DNA of 64,000 nucleotides from Mactra quadrangularis (GCA_025267735.1 CM046294.1:43809570-43873569); one strand, 5' to 3'. Positions 48,952 to 63,833 are shown, counted from the stretch's first letter. Numbers and translations: made by a program. Notes: generated from the letters alone by a model not told the origin.

Positions 48952-49850
48952 CATCTGTAGTGTTTGCAGTACATGATGTTTGGCTAGATACACCTAAGGA
49001 TCTTACTAGAACCTCTCTTTGAGGGCTGGTTGCTGTTTTAGTGTTTTCCACTTGGGAAGGAATGAGATTTGAGTTTTGCTAGATTGCCTCACTAGCTATT
49101 ATCATGATATAGTCCCCCATACATCACCTCAAATTTCTTTTTAATGTATTTAAGCATATTTTTTTTCTTTTGGGGAGGGTGTGTCTTTTCATGCTGGTAG
49201 CATATGGTTAGCTTAAATCTAAAACTGGATGATATACATTTTTGCTTGTGAAAAAAACAAGAATTTTTAGCTTATTTAATTGTTCGAGCTTGAAGATAAC
49301 TCTTCATGTAGTGTGAAATCAAATTATTTGATGCTTTTGCTGAGAAGAGATAATGGCGAATTGTCCATAATACAACCTTATAGATCTGAAGCATCATATA
49401 ATTGTGTATTTGAGCCAGAATATAACTTCCTACTCATCTAGTCACCCATTGCAAGTTAACTTGTGTCTGGACACTTTGATAAACATTTACCTGGCTCAGT
49501 TGGTGAATTTTGTCGAATGACAAAGCTATTTACAAACTTGATGATTGACAAATTCAATGAGCATAGAAATCTATAAAAAGTTTAGGGTCAAAGCAGACGA
49601 TTCAGATTACTACAGGTGCTTTTTTAAAAAGCATTGTCAAGTGAATTAACTATAATTTCATGTATGGGTGGGGTCCAAACTTCATGACTGAGCTCCCTTA
49701 TACCTGCCATTCATGTGCCCAAGTGGCCCCTGTACTAAAATGGCATATATGTATCCATGTAGAGTAGTTTAATATTGTAGATATTATGTAAGAGTGTTTT
49801 TACTTAACATAACTTTATCACAACTATGCAGGTACATTGTTGGGACCAGA
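48952..49850. other. TK2 downstream region, no gene found
   Basis: AT-rich sequence without a coding frame. It is part of the TK2 3' UTR if the AATAAA at 50428-50433 is used, but earlier ends are possible. Confidence 0.4.
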
Positions 49851-49854
49851 GCTT

Positions 49855-50155
49855 TTTATATGCCCGAAAGAATTTCGGGCATATTATGTTATACCCCCTG
49901 GCGTCCGTCTGTCCGACCGTCCGTCTGTTAGCAATTTGGTTTCCGGAGAATAACTTAAGTTCTATTTGGCCCACAATATTCAAACTTCATACGATGATTG
50001 TCCATATCGGGTAGAAGACCCCTATTGATTTTGGGTCACAAGGTCAAAGGTCAAGGTCACTATTACCTTAAAACTGAAAACAGTTTCCGGAGCACTTAAC
50101 TAAAAAAAAAAACTTTCGGGCATATAATGCTCCGCCTAGCGGTGCTCTTGTTTAA
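49855..50155 (+). mobile_element. GTCCGTCTGTCCG element with terminal hairpins
   Basis: Starts with the hairpin TATGCCCGAAAGAATTTCGGGCATA (positions 49859-49883). Then come GGCGTCCGTCTGTCCGACCG and GGTCACAAGGTCAAAGGTCA. It ends CGGGCATATAATGCTCCGCC, TAGCGGTGCTCTTGTTT, with a CCGC/GCGG hairpin. The plan matches the elements at 46984 and 47909 (5' hairpin, GTCCG tract, 3' hairpin, CTTGTT end), although the sequence differs. Confidence 0.7.
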
Positions 50156-51205
50156 TCATGTTTTTATACATCCATCAACTGACTATTGACTTATTACATT
50201 GTACTGGTATTTGGTTATGTCTTTTATTGACTTTTGACCTGAGCCTGGGCTCAGTTTTAATAACCTTGCCTTTTGAGGTTTTCATTTTAAATCCATTTAT
50301 ATGTCATTATTGATTTTAGTCTTTTAAATCTCATTTTTTGAGAATGACAAGTATATATTATATGTATGTGGTTTTTTTTACATTGATATGTGATTTATTG
50401 TTTATATTTTGACTTTACAATGGGAAGAATAAAGTTCTAGTGTTGTGGACTACTATTGCTTTAGTTTCTTTGTCCCTTATCCCTCATTCTAATACAGTTG
50501 ATTAGACTACAGACAGGACAGTATTTATTGGCTGTTTTTCCTTCGAACTTAAAAGCCATATTTGGAGCCTTATGTTCAATTACTAATTTATTATACTCCA
50601 TTTATCAATACTGTTTAATTTAGATTATGTATAAGAGCCCACTCGCCAACTTTTAAAGACACTAACAGTACTAATCCTTTCTCAAGGAGCTGACAAATGG
50701 AGGTAATGGATGTTAATTAACAAATATCAATCTAATTTAATGAAAACAAGTAATATATTTATTTCTCTTAATTGAAGTCTGACAATAGTTCTACAATTTT
50801 ATTACACACAGAATCGAACATCAAACATGAAAACATAAGTTTGAGAAAAATAATTCATTTAAATAATAATTATGCAAACACTCATACAGTCTTTTACATC
50901 AATTAAATACAAAATACCATTTAGGCTAAAACTAATGTGGGACAAAATGATGAGCGTTTAATTTCAGTGGGCTAAATTGTTAGCAGTCTCACCAAAGTCT
51001 TTATATTGAGGCTTACATATGTGAAATACTGAGGCTTGTGTATCTGAATTACAGTGCTTGAGACTCCAGCAATAGTCCACATCCTAAACCTGAATTTTTG
51101 TTTGTTTTCCAGACAAATATGGTTCATTTCTACCAGATGCATCTGTGAAAAACTATGATATTACATATATTATTGCTGAAAAGTTAACAATTGACAAAGG
51201 TTAAA
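50156..51205. other. intergenic region between TK2 and METTL1, no gene found
   Basis: AT-rich. AATAAA at 50428-50433 could end TK2 transcripts. No coding frame found. Confidence 0.5.
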
Positions 51206-51207
51206 TA

Positions 51208-51516
51208 CATGTCCGATCCAGCGCGCGGGGGGGGGGGGGGGGGTTCAGGGACCCCCCAGAATTTGAAAAATGTACATGTCCATTAGTGTATTTCTTGCTT
51301 GTAAGTCATTTTTAAGAAGTATGAAGCAATTTTTCTCGGAGCTTAACATAGATTTAATGGTTATGTAGTTTTTTATTATCAATATGTTGCATTTTTTCAG
51401 CAAAAGGTGTATAATGTGGTAGTGGTTCGAGGTTCAGTCCCCCCTAGAAAAGTTCGGATCCCTCTAGAAAAGTTCGGACCCCCCTAGAAAAAAATCCTGG
51501 ATCCGCCCCTGAAATA
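51208..51516. mobile_element. degenerate inverted-repeat element with poly-G (GGATCCGCCCCTG ends)
   Basis: The left side, CCGATCCAGCGCGCGGGGG, includes a run of about 18 G followed by TTCAGGGACCCCCCAGAATT. The right side is CCCCCCTAGAAAAGTTCGGA repeated, then TCCTGGATCCGCCCCTG. The ends are loosely inverted copies. The poly-G run may be mis-sized in the assembly. Confidence 0.55.
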
Positions 51517-51671
51517 TATGTACATATATTTTATTACTATTCAGCACAGGTACACCTGGTACTTACAAAGTTTCTCCATTAAAAAACATTAACTTAAGTT
51601 CAAAATCAAATCTATTTGACAGTACACCATTTAAATAGAGTACGCAGAAATTTCTATATAAATGTCTTAGG

Positions 51672-53814
<2,143 letters not shown>

Positions 53815-54856
53815 GACAATATGAAAAATTTACATCCTGAAAAAGTATAAAATATTCTGTAACATATTGCCAAGTAAATTTATGTTCTTTGTACATTGAT
53901 GTTTTGATGAATGTGAAAAATGGATACGATAAACAACTTTGATTTTTGATAGCCTGTACATAAATATACTAATCGTTGGTCCATATTAAGAACCCAAGTC
54001 ACACTAAATTAACAGGTCAAAATTTTGATGAAATAACATCAACGACGTTTGTCTGCCATAAAATCAACAGCATATGTTCCGAAAGTGCAAAAATGCTAAA
54101 TTTGAGATTCAGCCGTTGAAACAAAATTCACTTAAAAAATCAAAATTTAACATAAAAATCAATTGCATTTACAGGTATCAACCACTTCAGTCTATGTTCA
54201 GACGACAAATTACCCCAGTGACAGACTTAGCCAAGTCTAAAATTAGGGTCACATTAATATAACATAGTGACACCATTTTAAACATATTACCTGTGGTTGT
54301 GTAAACATTATTTAATAAAATGGTACACAATGCAATGGTGCTTATCGTGTGTAAAGGGATTCAGTAAATGACATGATTACCTAACAGGTCGCGAAATCGT
54401 ATGACATTTTAGAATTCTTGCAGATGTCACTCTGTCATTGCATATCATTCACACAAAAAGACGTAATCTTATGATGTATCATTGTTAATTGTTATTATGA
54501 TAAGTCATACTTACAAGTAAACAGTTCTTCCACGTAACCAAAGAGTTGAAGGTTACGAAACGTCTCGCATACCGTTGTTGACTTTAAGAGTTACCTCCCT
54601 TGCCAAACGTGTTTGATTCTAGTATAATAATTATTTCAATATCGAGCTTATGAACTTCGAGCATCGATAAAAAATGTTGCATTGCATGTAGATATTATTG
54701 TGTGCCACTTGATAGGAAGACTGTATGTTTATTTTAAACTGTATATTCAAATTAAAACGATTTAAGTAGTGAAAATCACATTAAACAGCTCGGCTCAGAT
54801 TTGAAGAACAATATTATCAAGCGTTTCATATTCTATTCGTTCAATCACTTTCCAAA
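53815..54856. promoter_or_regulatory. divergent CMC2/PSMB6 promoter region
   Basis: 1,042 bp lie between the CMC2 and PSMB6 start codons, which face away from each other. No TATA box or CpG-rich core is evident by eye. The segment GTTACCTCCCTTGCCAAACG near 54590 is the most GC-rich part. A shared promoter is inferred from orientation only. Confidence 0.45.
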
Positions 54857-57800
54857 ATGGCGTCAATCATGACAAGCAACTATCAACCGGCAGTTTCTGC
54901 TGTTTCTACTGGCTCCCTTGGTCAACCAGACTGGCTGACATCAGAACTTTCAACAGGGGTAAGATTTCTGATGATAATAATCACTGTCACGAATCATTGT
55001 CTTTTAAATCAAACTGATTCAGTCACTTCAAAGTTCAGCACACCATTGCCGGTTACTCGTTATGCTTTGTTAGTAACTAAAATTTTAATTTTTTTGTGTG
55101 TTTAATACTCTATGTTTGTACATCATGTCTTGGTTTTATACATTTTAATTGTACCAGTTTGACTCATGAAGAATTACAGATCAGCGTCTTAAAGATATTC
55201 TAATTCCAGTGAGTGGCATTTATATCGACCAAGGCTTCGGGATCTATTCCATACATGTGTACACAGGTGACAGACTCAATTTTTCCTTATTATAGTATAT
55301 ATAGAGAAAAGGTCTCTAACGCCTGTTCAACGGTTGTAGTTTTCAACTCGTCACCAAGCTCACAAAAACGACCTGATCGTCAAATCTTTTTCACTATCTG
55401 CTCTAGAAAGGATTATTATGCACAAAAATACTTTTTATTTGAAGAAAATCGATCAACAATTGATGAAATGGTCCCATATATCCTCGAAAAGCCTTAAAAT
55501 TCGTTCTATGTCAAACAAGTCGTCCAAAGAGAACGTATAGTGAAACGGACTGTTACGTCCGCTATGAGCAAATAAAACAAAAACTACCATAAAATCTACA
55601 TACATTCAATAAATTAATCCATTTTCTATCGATTCACGGCGTAAAAACTTTCAAACAGGTCTCTAGGAACACTTAAACCCACGAATATTGTTCCACATGC
55701 CTACTATTTTGACAGATGACCTCCATTTTGTAGATTTCCAATTGACGCGTTTTGATTGGTCGAAAATCACGTTGACCAATCAAAACGCGTCTAGGATTCA
55801 CTGTGGAAATCTAACAAAATGGAGGTCATCTTGTCAAAACAGTAGGCATGTAGAACAATATTCTTGGGTTTAAGTGTTTCTAGAGGCCTGTTTAAAAGTT
55901 TTTACGCCGTGAATCGATAGAAAATGGATTAATTTATTGAAAGTATGTAGATTTCATGGACGTTTTTGTTTTATTTGCTCATAGCGGACGAAATAGTCCG
56001 TTTCACTATACGTTTTATATGGACGACTTGTTTGACATAGAACGAATTTTAAGGCTTTTGGGTGATATATGGGACCATTTCATCAATTGTTGATCGATTT
56101 TCTTCAAATAAAAAGTATTTTTGTGCATAATAATCCTTTCTAGAGCAGATAGTGAAAAAGATTTGACGATCGGGCCGTTTTTGTGAGCTTGGTGACGAGT
56201 TGAAAACTACAACCGTTGAACAGGCGTTAGAGACCTTTTCTCTATATATACTATAATAAGGAAAAATTGAATCTGTCACCTGTGCATGTGTAGGTGCCCG
56301 TGGCATCCAAAAGCCAAAATTTGTTAAATATAAAAGATTAGGTATCCAACTTAATGAAATACTTCTGAATTTGGGACACATCTCGTTTAGCGGATCCCGG
56401 AAGTAAATATAGATATGTGTGCGCAGCGTTCTGTTTCTATGAGCAGACCCGCGAAGATAAATGCGGCTATTTTTCTGTTATTATGGGGGCTGCCGCCCCC
56501 ACACCCCCGCTGATATTAAAAATGGATAACAAAAAGCATTTTTAAAAAGTTATTAAAAAATAATTCATTTAAATAATGAATAAAAAACTGCATCGGTAAA
56601 AACAGAATGGCGTCCAAAATTTGTAAACAACGCAACGTCCCAGCATGCGCAATAGCGGGGTCCGCTAAACTAGATTCTATCCTCTGAATTTACTTGGAAG
56701 TGATGTAACCGGTCTCCTTTCCACATGACTAAACGCCCATCAGGGCCGGCGAAATCAAACGTCAAAATCTATCTTCTCGCTCCCTTTCTCAAGACTGTTT
56801 ACTTGCATTGCTATTGTTTATCTCCTGTCCCAATCATTTTGTGAATGATGATGCGCATGCATCTTGTTTATTACGAGATATTTCATTGGGCGTCGAATGA
56901 CTCTTAACAAACATGATGCACGGGCATCTTCATTCACAAAAATGGTTGACATGGGAGATAAACAATGCTTTACTTAAAGTCTTTCATCTTTTTTACATTT
57001 AGACAACAATTGCTGCAGTCGAGTTTGATGGGGGCGTTATCATTGGAGCTGATTCAAGAACTACATCGGGGTAATTATGTTTTCTTATTTGCCAATGCCA
57101 TGTTCACTGTTTGTAAGGAAGCACTCAGGAAAGCTTGTGATGTTTGTAAACCACCATTCATAAACAAACAGGTCTTGATACACAGTTTAAGATTTATGAC
57201 TTTGTGATATATCATTAGTAGTAGAAAAAATTACTGTTAGCTGAAATTTTGCTTGATATTGTACTATTAGAATTTATATAGTTTATATGACTTTAAAGTT
57301 TTATTAGAAGATAATGACTATTTCTTATATATTATTTTTTCAGAGCCTATATTGCTAACAGAGTTACAGATAAATTAACAAAAGTTACAGATTACATATA
57401 TTGTTGTCGTTCTGGCTCGGCTGCTGACACTCAAGCTGTTGCTGATATTGTTAATTATCATCTCAACTTTTATAAGTAAGTTGGTGTGCTTCCTTGAATT
57501 TGATACAAAATACATTGATCTTTAGTTTAGGAAACTGATGCAGTATAAAATATTGTGTACAATCTCCCTAGCAGGAGATGAAATTACACTGTCATATCTG
57601 TAGAGGTGATTAGGGTACTGTTTGTAGAAAACCAGTATTCTAGCTACTGATTTATTTTTATACAGTGCTATATTGAAATGTTTGCTTTTATATGCTTTCT
57701 ATGATCAGCATACAATGATATTAAGATTAACGTATGTATATTATGTATATCTGTGGTGCTTTTCACAAAAATTCTTACGAAAAAAATCTTGATAGTTTCA

Positions 57801-60182
57801 TATAATTAGCAATTTAAAGTCAGACGGAAGATAAGCATAACTATGATATGATATTCAAAAGGTATTCACAATTCTACATAATTCTAAAATATTAAGAATT
57901 AATAAGCCAAAAAATGAGCATATTATTAATGTTTCTTGCTTTTGACTTACGAAGATAATTTTTGTAAGAATTTTTGTGAAAAGCACCACTGGTGAGCAAG
58001 CCACAGTTTCTGTAACTTAGTTATGAGTCTTCTCTTGGTGTTAGTATGAATGATAGATTTATTCCAACTTTATTTATTTTAGAATGGAGATGGGAGAAGA
58101 ACCTCTAGTAAAGACAGCAGCTAGTGTGTTCCGTACTTTATGTTATAATAATAGAGACAGTTTATCTGCTGGTATACTGGTAGCTGGTTGGGATAAACGT
58201 AATGGTGGACAGGTAGAGTATTTCTTTTATAAGTAATATCACAGAGTGTGCTGGTTTCAAGTATTGATAAAAGAAAGACCCAATCATGAATGTATTTTAA
58301 CAGTTGCTTGTCACCATGATATGAGACTTTAGAATTCAAGAAGAAGTTTTTATTTCTCAAGTTGCTTAACTAATCATTATTACCGATAAAATTGAAACAT
58401 CCAATAAGCCTTGCTATAAGTTGAATCATATAATGGTTCTGAAAATTCTCTGCAACTGTCCATGGTACAAATATTATACTGGCTGATTTAAATACTTACT
58501 ACACTGTCTAAATCTAGATATCTTTATTTATTTATGGAGATCATCAAACAAATATTGAATATCTAAATCACCCGTGTTAATAGACTTTATTTTGGAGCTC
58601 AAATTTGTGGGTTTTTCCGTCCATGTGATGTAGGTACAGATAAAGTTTGTTTCACATTATTGATGAAAATCATGAAATATGGATTAAATCCTATTGTTCT
58701 TTGTACACGTGTTTTCATTGTGACAGTGAAAGTTTGTACCCAAATATTGGAATTCCTGATATAGTCTATAAATGCCCCACTGGCAGTTGAATGAAGTTTG
58801 CCAATATATAATAAAAATGATGTTATATATATGATAATATCACTTCAGGTTTATACTATACCATTAGGAGGTATGTGGACTAGAATGCCTGTTGCTATCG
58901 GTGGATCAGGAAGTACTTATCTCTATGGTTACGCTGACGCTAACTATAAACCTGGTATGAATAAAGATGAATGTTTAAAGTTTATTGCTAATGGTAAGTT
59001 ATATAATTCTCATAAAGCCAAAAATAAACAAGTTAATATCATTACACTGAAAAAATCAACAAATGCATACAGTCTGACCTTTATTTCCAGTCACCTGCTA
59101 TCAGTGATCACCTGCTGTAAGCAGCCAATTCCCCACACTGGCTGCTTAACGCATTTTACTATATGTTTATATCAGGGATCACCATTTTAGCAAATATGAA
59201 TGTCTATTCAGACGTAAAAGCATTTTATAGTCAAGGATTTGTAGTCTAGGTCTATTTTACATTGAATGTAGGGAACAAAACTTGAGTATTAACAGTTTAT
59301 TTATTAGCAATTATATTATATATGTTTACACCAGAGGTCGCCAATGTCACTTGTCCATAATTCATATCCCACCTACGAATTTATCAGTAAAACTTGAAAA
59401 TTAGCTTTGATGACAACACTATTGAAATGCCTTGATGTGAATCTTATAAGTTGAGACATTCTGTTTTTCTTTATGGTCATATTATAAGAATTTTATGGAT
59501 TCTTTTCTTCCACCTATATTGATGAAATTTCAACTAGTTAGTTGATTTTCCTCAACAATGTGGGAATTTTAAGCTTCTTGTGGAAAGGTTAATATATATC
59601 AGTAAAAAAAATGTTTAAAGAAGCTGACTTAGTCGGCTGACATCAATAAGTACTATGTAGAAAAATAAAAGTTTACTATTAAAGTTAAATGCAAAGAGAA
59701 ACCTTTAGTCAGTGTGTAGAACACATCTTCTGTTGTCAGTATATGCCTATATGAGGGCAAAGTTCTTTATAATGATAGAACACATAAGATTGTATAGCAA
59801 AAGTATGTTATACCTTGTCTTCATAGTGTAAGAAACAAGCTAATGACTAATAGGAATAGTGTAGCAGATGTATAATACTGCACTTGTACTCCCTTGCCTT
59901 CAAGCTAGCTTTTATGGCGACTGATAGAGTGTCTGCTTACCACTCGAGAGGTTGTGGAATTGAATCTCAGTTCAGACCATGGATTTTTATCAGGTTACTA
60001 TAGCATAATGGGCGGTCAATGACTGATTTCACTTATATTTATTTCTTTCAGCTATATCATTGGCTATAAATCGTGATGGAAGTTCTGGTGGAGTTATCAG
60101 ATTAGCTTGTATCACTGAAGATGGCGTGGAGAGACATGTTCTGACTGGTGATGATATACCCAAGTTCTATGAAGATTCTTAG
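54857..60182 (+). CDS. PSMB6: proteasome subunit beta type-6 (beta1, caspase-like)
   Basis: Catalytic subunit of the 20S proteasome that cleaves after acidic residues. Six exons: 54857-54958, 57003-57070, 57344-57475, 58083-58212, 58849-58993, 60052-60182; 235 aa (human 239). The 34-residue propeptide ends LSTG, and exon 2 begins exactly at the catalytic threonine ([11 protein letters not shown]). In mature numbering the active-site residues are all present: T1, D17 and R19 (GADSRTTSG), K33 (RVTDKL). R45 ([13 protein letters not shown]), which gives acidic specificity, is also kept. Later blocks are [13 protein letters not shown] and [12 protein letters not shown]. The polyadenylation signal is AATAAA at 60296-60301. 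Intron 1 carries a 1,023-bp fold-back element. Confidence 0.97.
55262..56284. mobile_element. 1,023-bp giant fold-back element with 8-bp target duplication
   Basis: Flanked by exact CATGTGTA on both sides (55254-55261, 56285-56292). The ends CACAGGTGACAGACTCAATT and, inverted, CACAGGTGACAGATTCAATT open an inverted repeat that runs to the centre. There GACGCGTTTTGATTGGTC and GACCAATCAAAACGCGTC enclose a loop of about 12 nt, so the whole element is one hairpin. Both arms carry the same open frame reading inward ([18 protein letters not shown]... ending KP-stop at about 55497 and 56049). An 8-bp duplication is usual for hAT and P superfamilies. No transposase. Located in PSMB6 intron 1. Confidence 0.92.
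57753..57989. mobile_element. 237-bp MITE with GTGGTGCTTTTCACAAAAAT ends
   Basis: Left GTGGTGCTTTTCACAAAAAT, TCTTAC; reverse complement of the right GTGGTGCTTTTCACAAAAAT, TCTTAC. Ends are perfect over at least 26 bp. The target duplication is unclear. Located in PSMB6 intron 3. Confidence 0.85.
58581..58769. mobile_element. AGACT-family MITE, PSMB6 copy
   Basis: TAGACTTTATTTTGGAGCTC, AAATTTGTGGGTTTTTCCGT and GATGTAGGTACAGATAAAGT on the left; CCAAATATTGGAATTCCTGA, TATAGTCTA on the right. Over the interior it is closely similar to 2355-2557, except that the right arm has lost the GTTTGTACCTACATGGAAAA stretch. Located in PSMB6 intron 4. Confidence 0.85.
59880..60005 (+). mobile_element. SINE (CTTGCCTTCAAGCT...GGATTTTTATCAGG family)
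   Basis: Matches 23080-23205. The region GATAGAGTGTCTGCTTACCA, CTCGAGAGGTTGTGGAATTG, AATCTCAGTTC may be a diverged tRNA-like head. It ends about 45 bp before the acceptor of PSMB6 exon 6. Confidence 0.65.
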
Positions 60183-61925
60183 TTTGATTGCGACACTTTA
60201 TCTATGTGTGTGCGAGAGACATTGTGACAGTGGTACAATATTGTAGGACTTAGTTTATAAAATCTCATTGTTTTGTGACTGATCAATCATATTGTAATAA
60301 AGGAGTTTTGACATTTCTACATTTTATGGTTCATGAAATGTTTAATTAAGCCATAATCTAGAAATTCTATATAAATACTGGTAATTTTACTAAGAGAAAA
60401 TATTTATATAAAGTGCTACATGTTAAATCATTATGAGATATTGTCATGAATGTTCTTCATTTTTTTCATTTAAGATCAAAAATATATATCAGTGTTTATC
60501 TTGTTGATTTTTTTCCCAATTTTATACCAAGGTAGCATTTTAGAATATATTAGAGTTTGCTTTTACAAAGCATACCACATATTATTGTCCCAGCCGGTCA
60601 CACCCTTCCATGAACAAAATATGACAATGTATTGTGAATATGTTATTTAGTCAGTACTTATTGTATGCCTGCTGAAGAATAAATAATAAATGGGATGACC
60701 AATGGTATTGGCAGGCATGCAGGTTCTATTTTGGAAGCTCAACAGTTGTCGGTTTAGAAAGAATTACTGGAAATTAATTTGCTTATGTGGAAGTGCAGTG
60801 CCCAAGAACTATAACTCCGGCTTGTGGATTCTTTGAGTTTTTTCCCTTTCTTATTTTCTGTATGATTCTAATTTCAGTGAATTTAATCTGCATATTTGGT
60901 GGACATATTTTGCGTGATGCAGCAGTGCTCATGTTATGTAAAAATGACAACAATCACAATTTAATACAAATATATTACTTTCACTTCATGCATGATTATA
61001 TATATCAAACGTACATAACACAACACCCTAAACATACATATCACAGAATAAAAAAAACATATACTCATAAAATAGAATATATATCAATTAACCACTTTAT
61101 GCCTTTACTGCCGTCACTGATTTAAATGACAGTCCTAATATTCCAAACGTTTACTGACCATGTGAGAATTTAGCAAATCATTCATGAGAAAGGAGTCGTA
61201 GGAACCTATTATTGAAATTTTAGCTTTATTGTGAAACTACTAAGTTATTACAACTTGAATGCATCACTCTTTTATGACCTTTGTGATATAAGCGGAGATA
61301 TATGCATTGAATTGTCATTTTGCTCTTGATTAACAAATATGCATTTGCAGGTAACATATCTTACCATTGCACTTGACTATCAGTCAGACCATTTCTTAAA
61401 CAATGAAAATGGACTAAATGAGTATTGTTGGTTAAAAGCTTAACCACTGTTTCTGTTTCTTCATTTTCATGAATTCATATACCGGTAGGCCATTTAGAGT
61501 AACTTGAGACAAATTTAAACGATATTTTATATAAACAATGTCTCATGTTATCTTAAACGATCTATAACATTCTATTTTGGCGTAGATTTATCACACAGTT
61601 TCATATTGAAACTAAACAATTCAACTTAAAATGCATCACACTGACTCAACAACAAACTTTTAAGATACAGTTTATCAACAAAGAAATATAAGCTTATGAA
61701 ACTAGTGAAGTAGCAACGCTGAAGTCAACACAGATGGCATGGTTGCTCCATACGAATGTTATGAGAGATTAAGTTAAAGGTTACCTCGATAATCTATGTC
61801 TCAGGACGGTCATAGTAAATTGCCTGAATGTAATTTCATCTCTAGCTACGATATGATGAACAAAATGAAATCAGAATAACTACATTTTTAAAAAGACTAC
61901 TAAGTGAAGAGTAATATGTGACAGA
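60183..61925. other. PSMB6 3' UTR and intergenic DNA, no gene found
   Basis: The AATAAA at 60296 is followed by AT-rich sequence. A small SINE fragment (GGTCACACCCTTCCATGAAC) lies at about 60597. The 112-residue open frame at 60787-61125 has no recognised signature and is probably chance. Confidence 0.5.
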
Positions 61926-61929
61926 CAGT

Positions 61930-62992
61930 TTAACAGTTTATTTATTTGTATAAACAGGCCTCCGGCCTATACACAACAATGTGCATTTACAAATATAACA
62001 TGGTACATATGATAAATATAGAAGTAATAGAATATAATATGAAAGTACATTATAATCAAACAATACAGCAGTGATATCAGTAATAGACAGAGAAATCACA
62101 GAAATTTTCAACAATCAATTTTATAAGAAACTGAGTTCTGAAGTTCTACGCTCAAATGCATGATACAAATATACAGATAGATTTCGAATATCATCTTTAT
62201 TAGTGCTAGACATCAGATTACTGAATTTTTCAATTGTAGGTAAGTTAAAATATGTATATTTAATATATTTTACTCTTATATCACTGTATAATGGGCAGAT
62301 CAGGGTGAAATGAAACTCGTCTTCTAGTAGACTCTCACAATAAAAACAAGTTCTGAATTCTCTGTCTATACCATGATATCGACCTTTTTCAATCACAAGG
62401 TCATGTGACGAGCTTCTAAACTTAGCCATACAAGATCTAAATTTTCCAATGTCAATAGTAGAAACATACAATTCTTTACTAAATGAAAGCTTGAAACTTT
62501 TGTAATAATGTAACTTTGCAGAATCCGCACATTCACCAAACCATGATTGAATAAACTGATCCTTCAAACGATTTGTGTATTGAAACAAAAATAATTTAGG
62601 ATTTTCAACAAATTGTCTTTCCCAAATATAACCAAATCCATTACTATATAAATGCTTTCTTACATCAGAAACCCAATTGTTATAACCCAAATTATCATAA
62701 TAATACATCATATTATAACAAAGTTTCAAGTATCGATGGTTTGGCAATGACAATAAATTAAACGTATCCAATACTTGATACATCTTTTTGCCGCACATAT
62801 ATACAATGGGTGGCGTCCAAGATCACCAAGAACAGCACTATTACAAGTATTTGGTTTAACGCCTAAAAATACAATTACAAATGTACAAATGTCAATTTTA
62901 AAATGTGTACACTTTTTGTATTTGGATCGCATATTTCGTTGGTGTGTATTTGGAAAACCTTCAGAAAACATTTTTTCGCGTTTTGTTGACAA
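61930..62992 (-). mobile_element. 5'-truncated, frameshifted LINE (non-LTR retrotransposon) 3' end
   Basis: On the minus strand, a frame at 62726-62992 reads FLGVKPNTCNSAVLGDLGRH, PLYI...CIKYWIRLI, typical of the region after the reverse-transcriptase domain of LINEs. It then shifts frame near 62750 and continues as LLSLPNHRYLKLCYNMMYYY ... to 62121. That part includes a C-x2-C-x8-H-x5-C zinc-knuckle-like motif (CFYCESLLEDEFHFTLIC). The 3' UTR-like tail ends around 61930 with AGGCCTCCGGCCTATACACA on the plus strand. The reverse-transcriptase core and endonuclease are absent, so it is a dead copy. Confidence 0.8.
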
Positions 62993-63474
62993 ATGTGTTT
63001 AATATCATGTTGTAAATAGAAATTTTAGACACATCAATTCAATCACTTTTGTCTGTTTAAGGGGTTTTTTCTTTGCCTTCCGTAAGTATTGTTTTGTACG
63101 TTTGAGAATTAATTATAGCATTTACATATTCGGACATATTGTCTACATCATGTTAATGTCAAAAAAGTTTTTGCGTTTGTAGTTGTCGCAATTGTATTAT
63201 ACTCGGCCAAATCCTTTTTTGGATCCCAGCTCTGAGATTGATCGATTTCTTGGTCATGAAAACAACCACGTGGTTTGGATATAAGCTGAACTTGCTTAGT
63301 CCCACGTCATAAACATTTACATATTTCCGCTCCCTTATTGGCGAAAAGAAATTTATAATTTCTTTTGCATAATGTTCAATTTTTAAAAAAACAGATTATC
63401 AATAGACCGCTGTCATTGGACTTGAGACAACACACAAGAAGCACGTTAAATTTGCTTTTACATTAACATAATAA
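62993..63474. other. intergenic, no gene found
   Basis: AT-rich sequence with no coding or RNA signature recognised. The same holds for 63834-64000 at the right edge of the window. Confidence 0.5.
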
Positions 63475-63833
63475 GGGACTTTAGTCAGTTATTTCCCCTT
63501 GTATGCTCTTCAAAATAGGTAGGTCTAAATAGTTGGATTACTCGGATTTTACCCTTACTTTCAATGTTAATTTGCCAAATTTAATCTTATATAACTTTTT
63601 TGTAAATCATTTAATTTGTTTGAAATTCAAGCTAATTATTTTTAAGTTAAAGAACTATCTAAATTCCATCACTTCTGTTAATATCAAAATTAACAAGAAA
63701 GATATAAGATGAAATATTTGTTATCCTTACACAGGAATTCAATGATAATATCCGAGGATTCCAACTGTAAGGACCTACTTACCAATTGGATTGTTTCAGA
63801 TTTTATCAGGGAAAGATAACTGACTAAAGTCCC
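63475..63833. mobile_element. PIF/Harbinger-like MITE, copy 2 (359 bp)
   Basis: Ends GGGACTTTAGTCAGTTATTT and, inverted, GGGACTTTAGTCAGTTATCT. TAA is duplicated directly on both sides, the 3-bp TWA target of PIF/Harbinger. It matches 44366-44725 in inverse orientation along nearly its full length. Confidence 0.87.

Noticed and set aside
60787..61125. 112-residue open frame downstream of PSMB6
   Set aside because: Low-complexity, Tyr/His/Ile-rich product of AT-rich DNA without splice or homology support.
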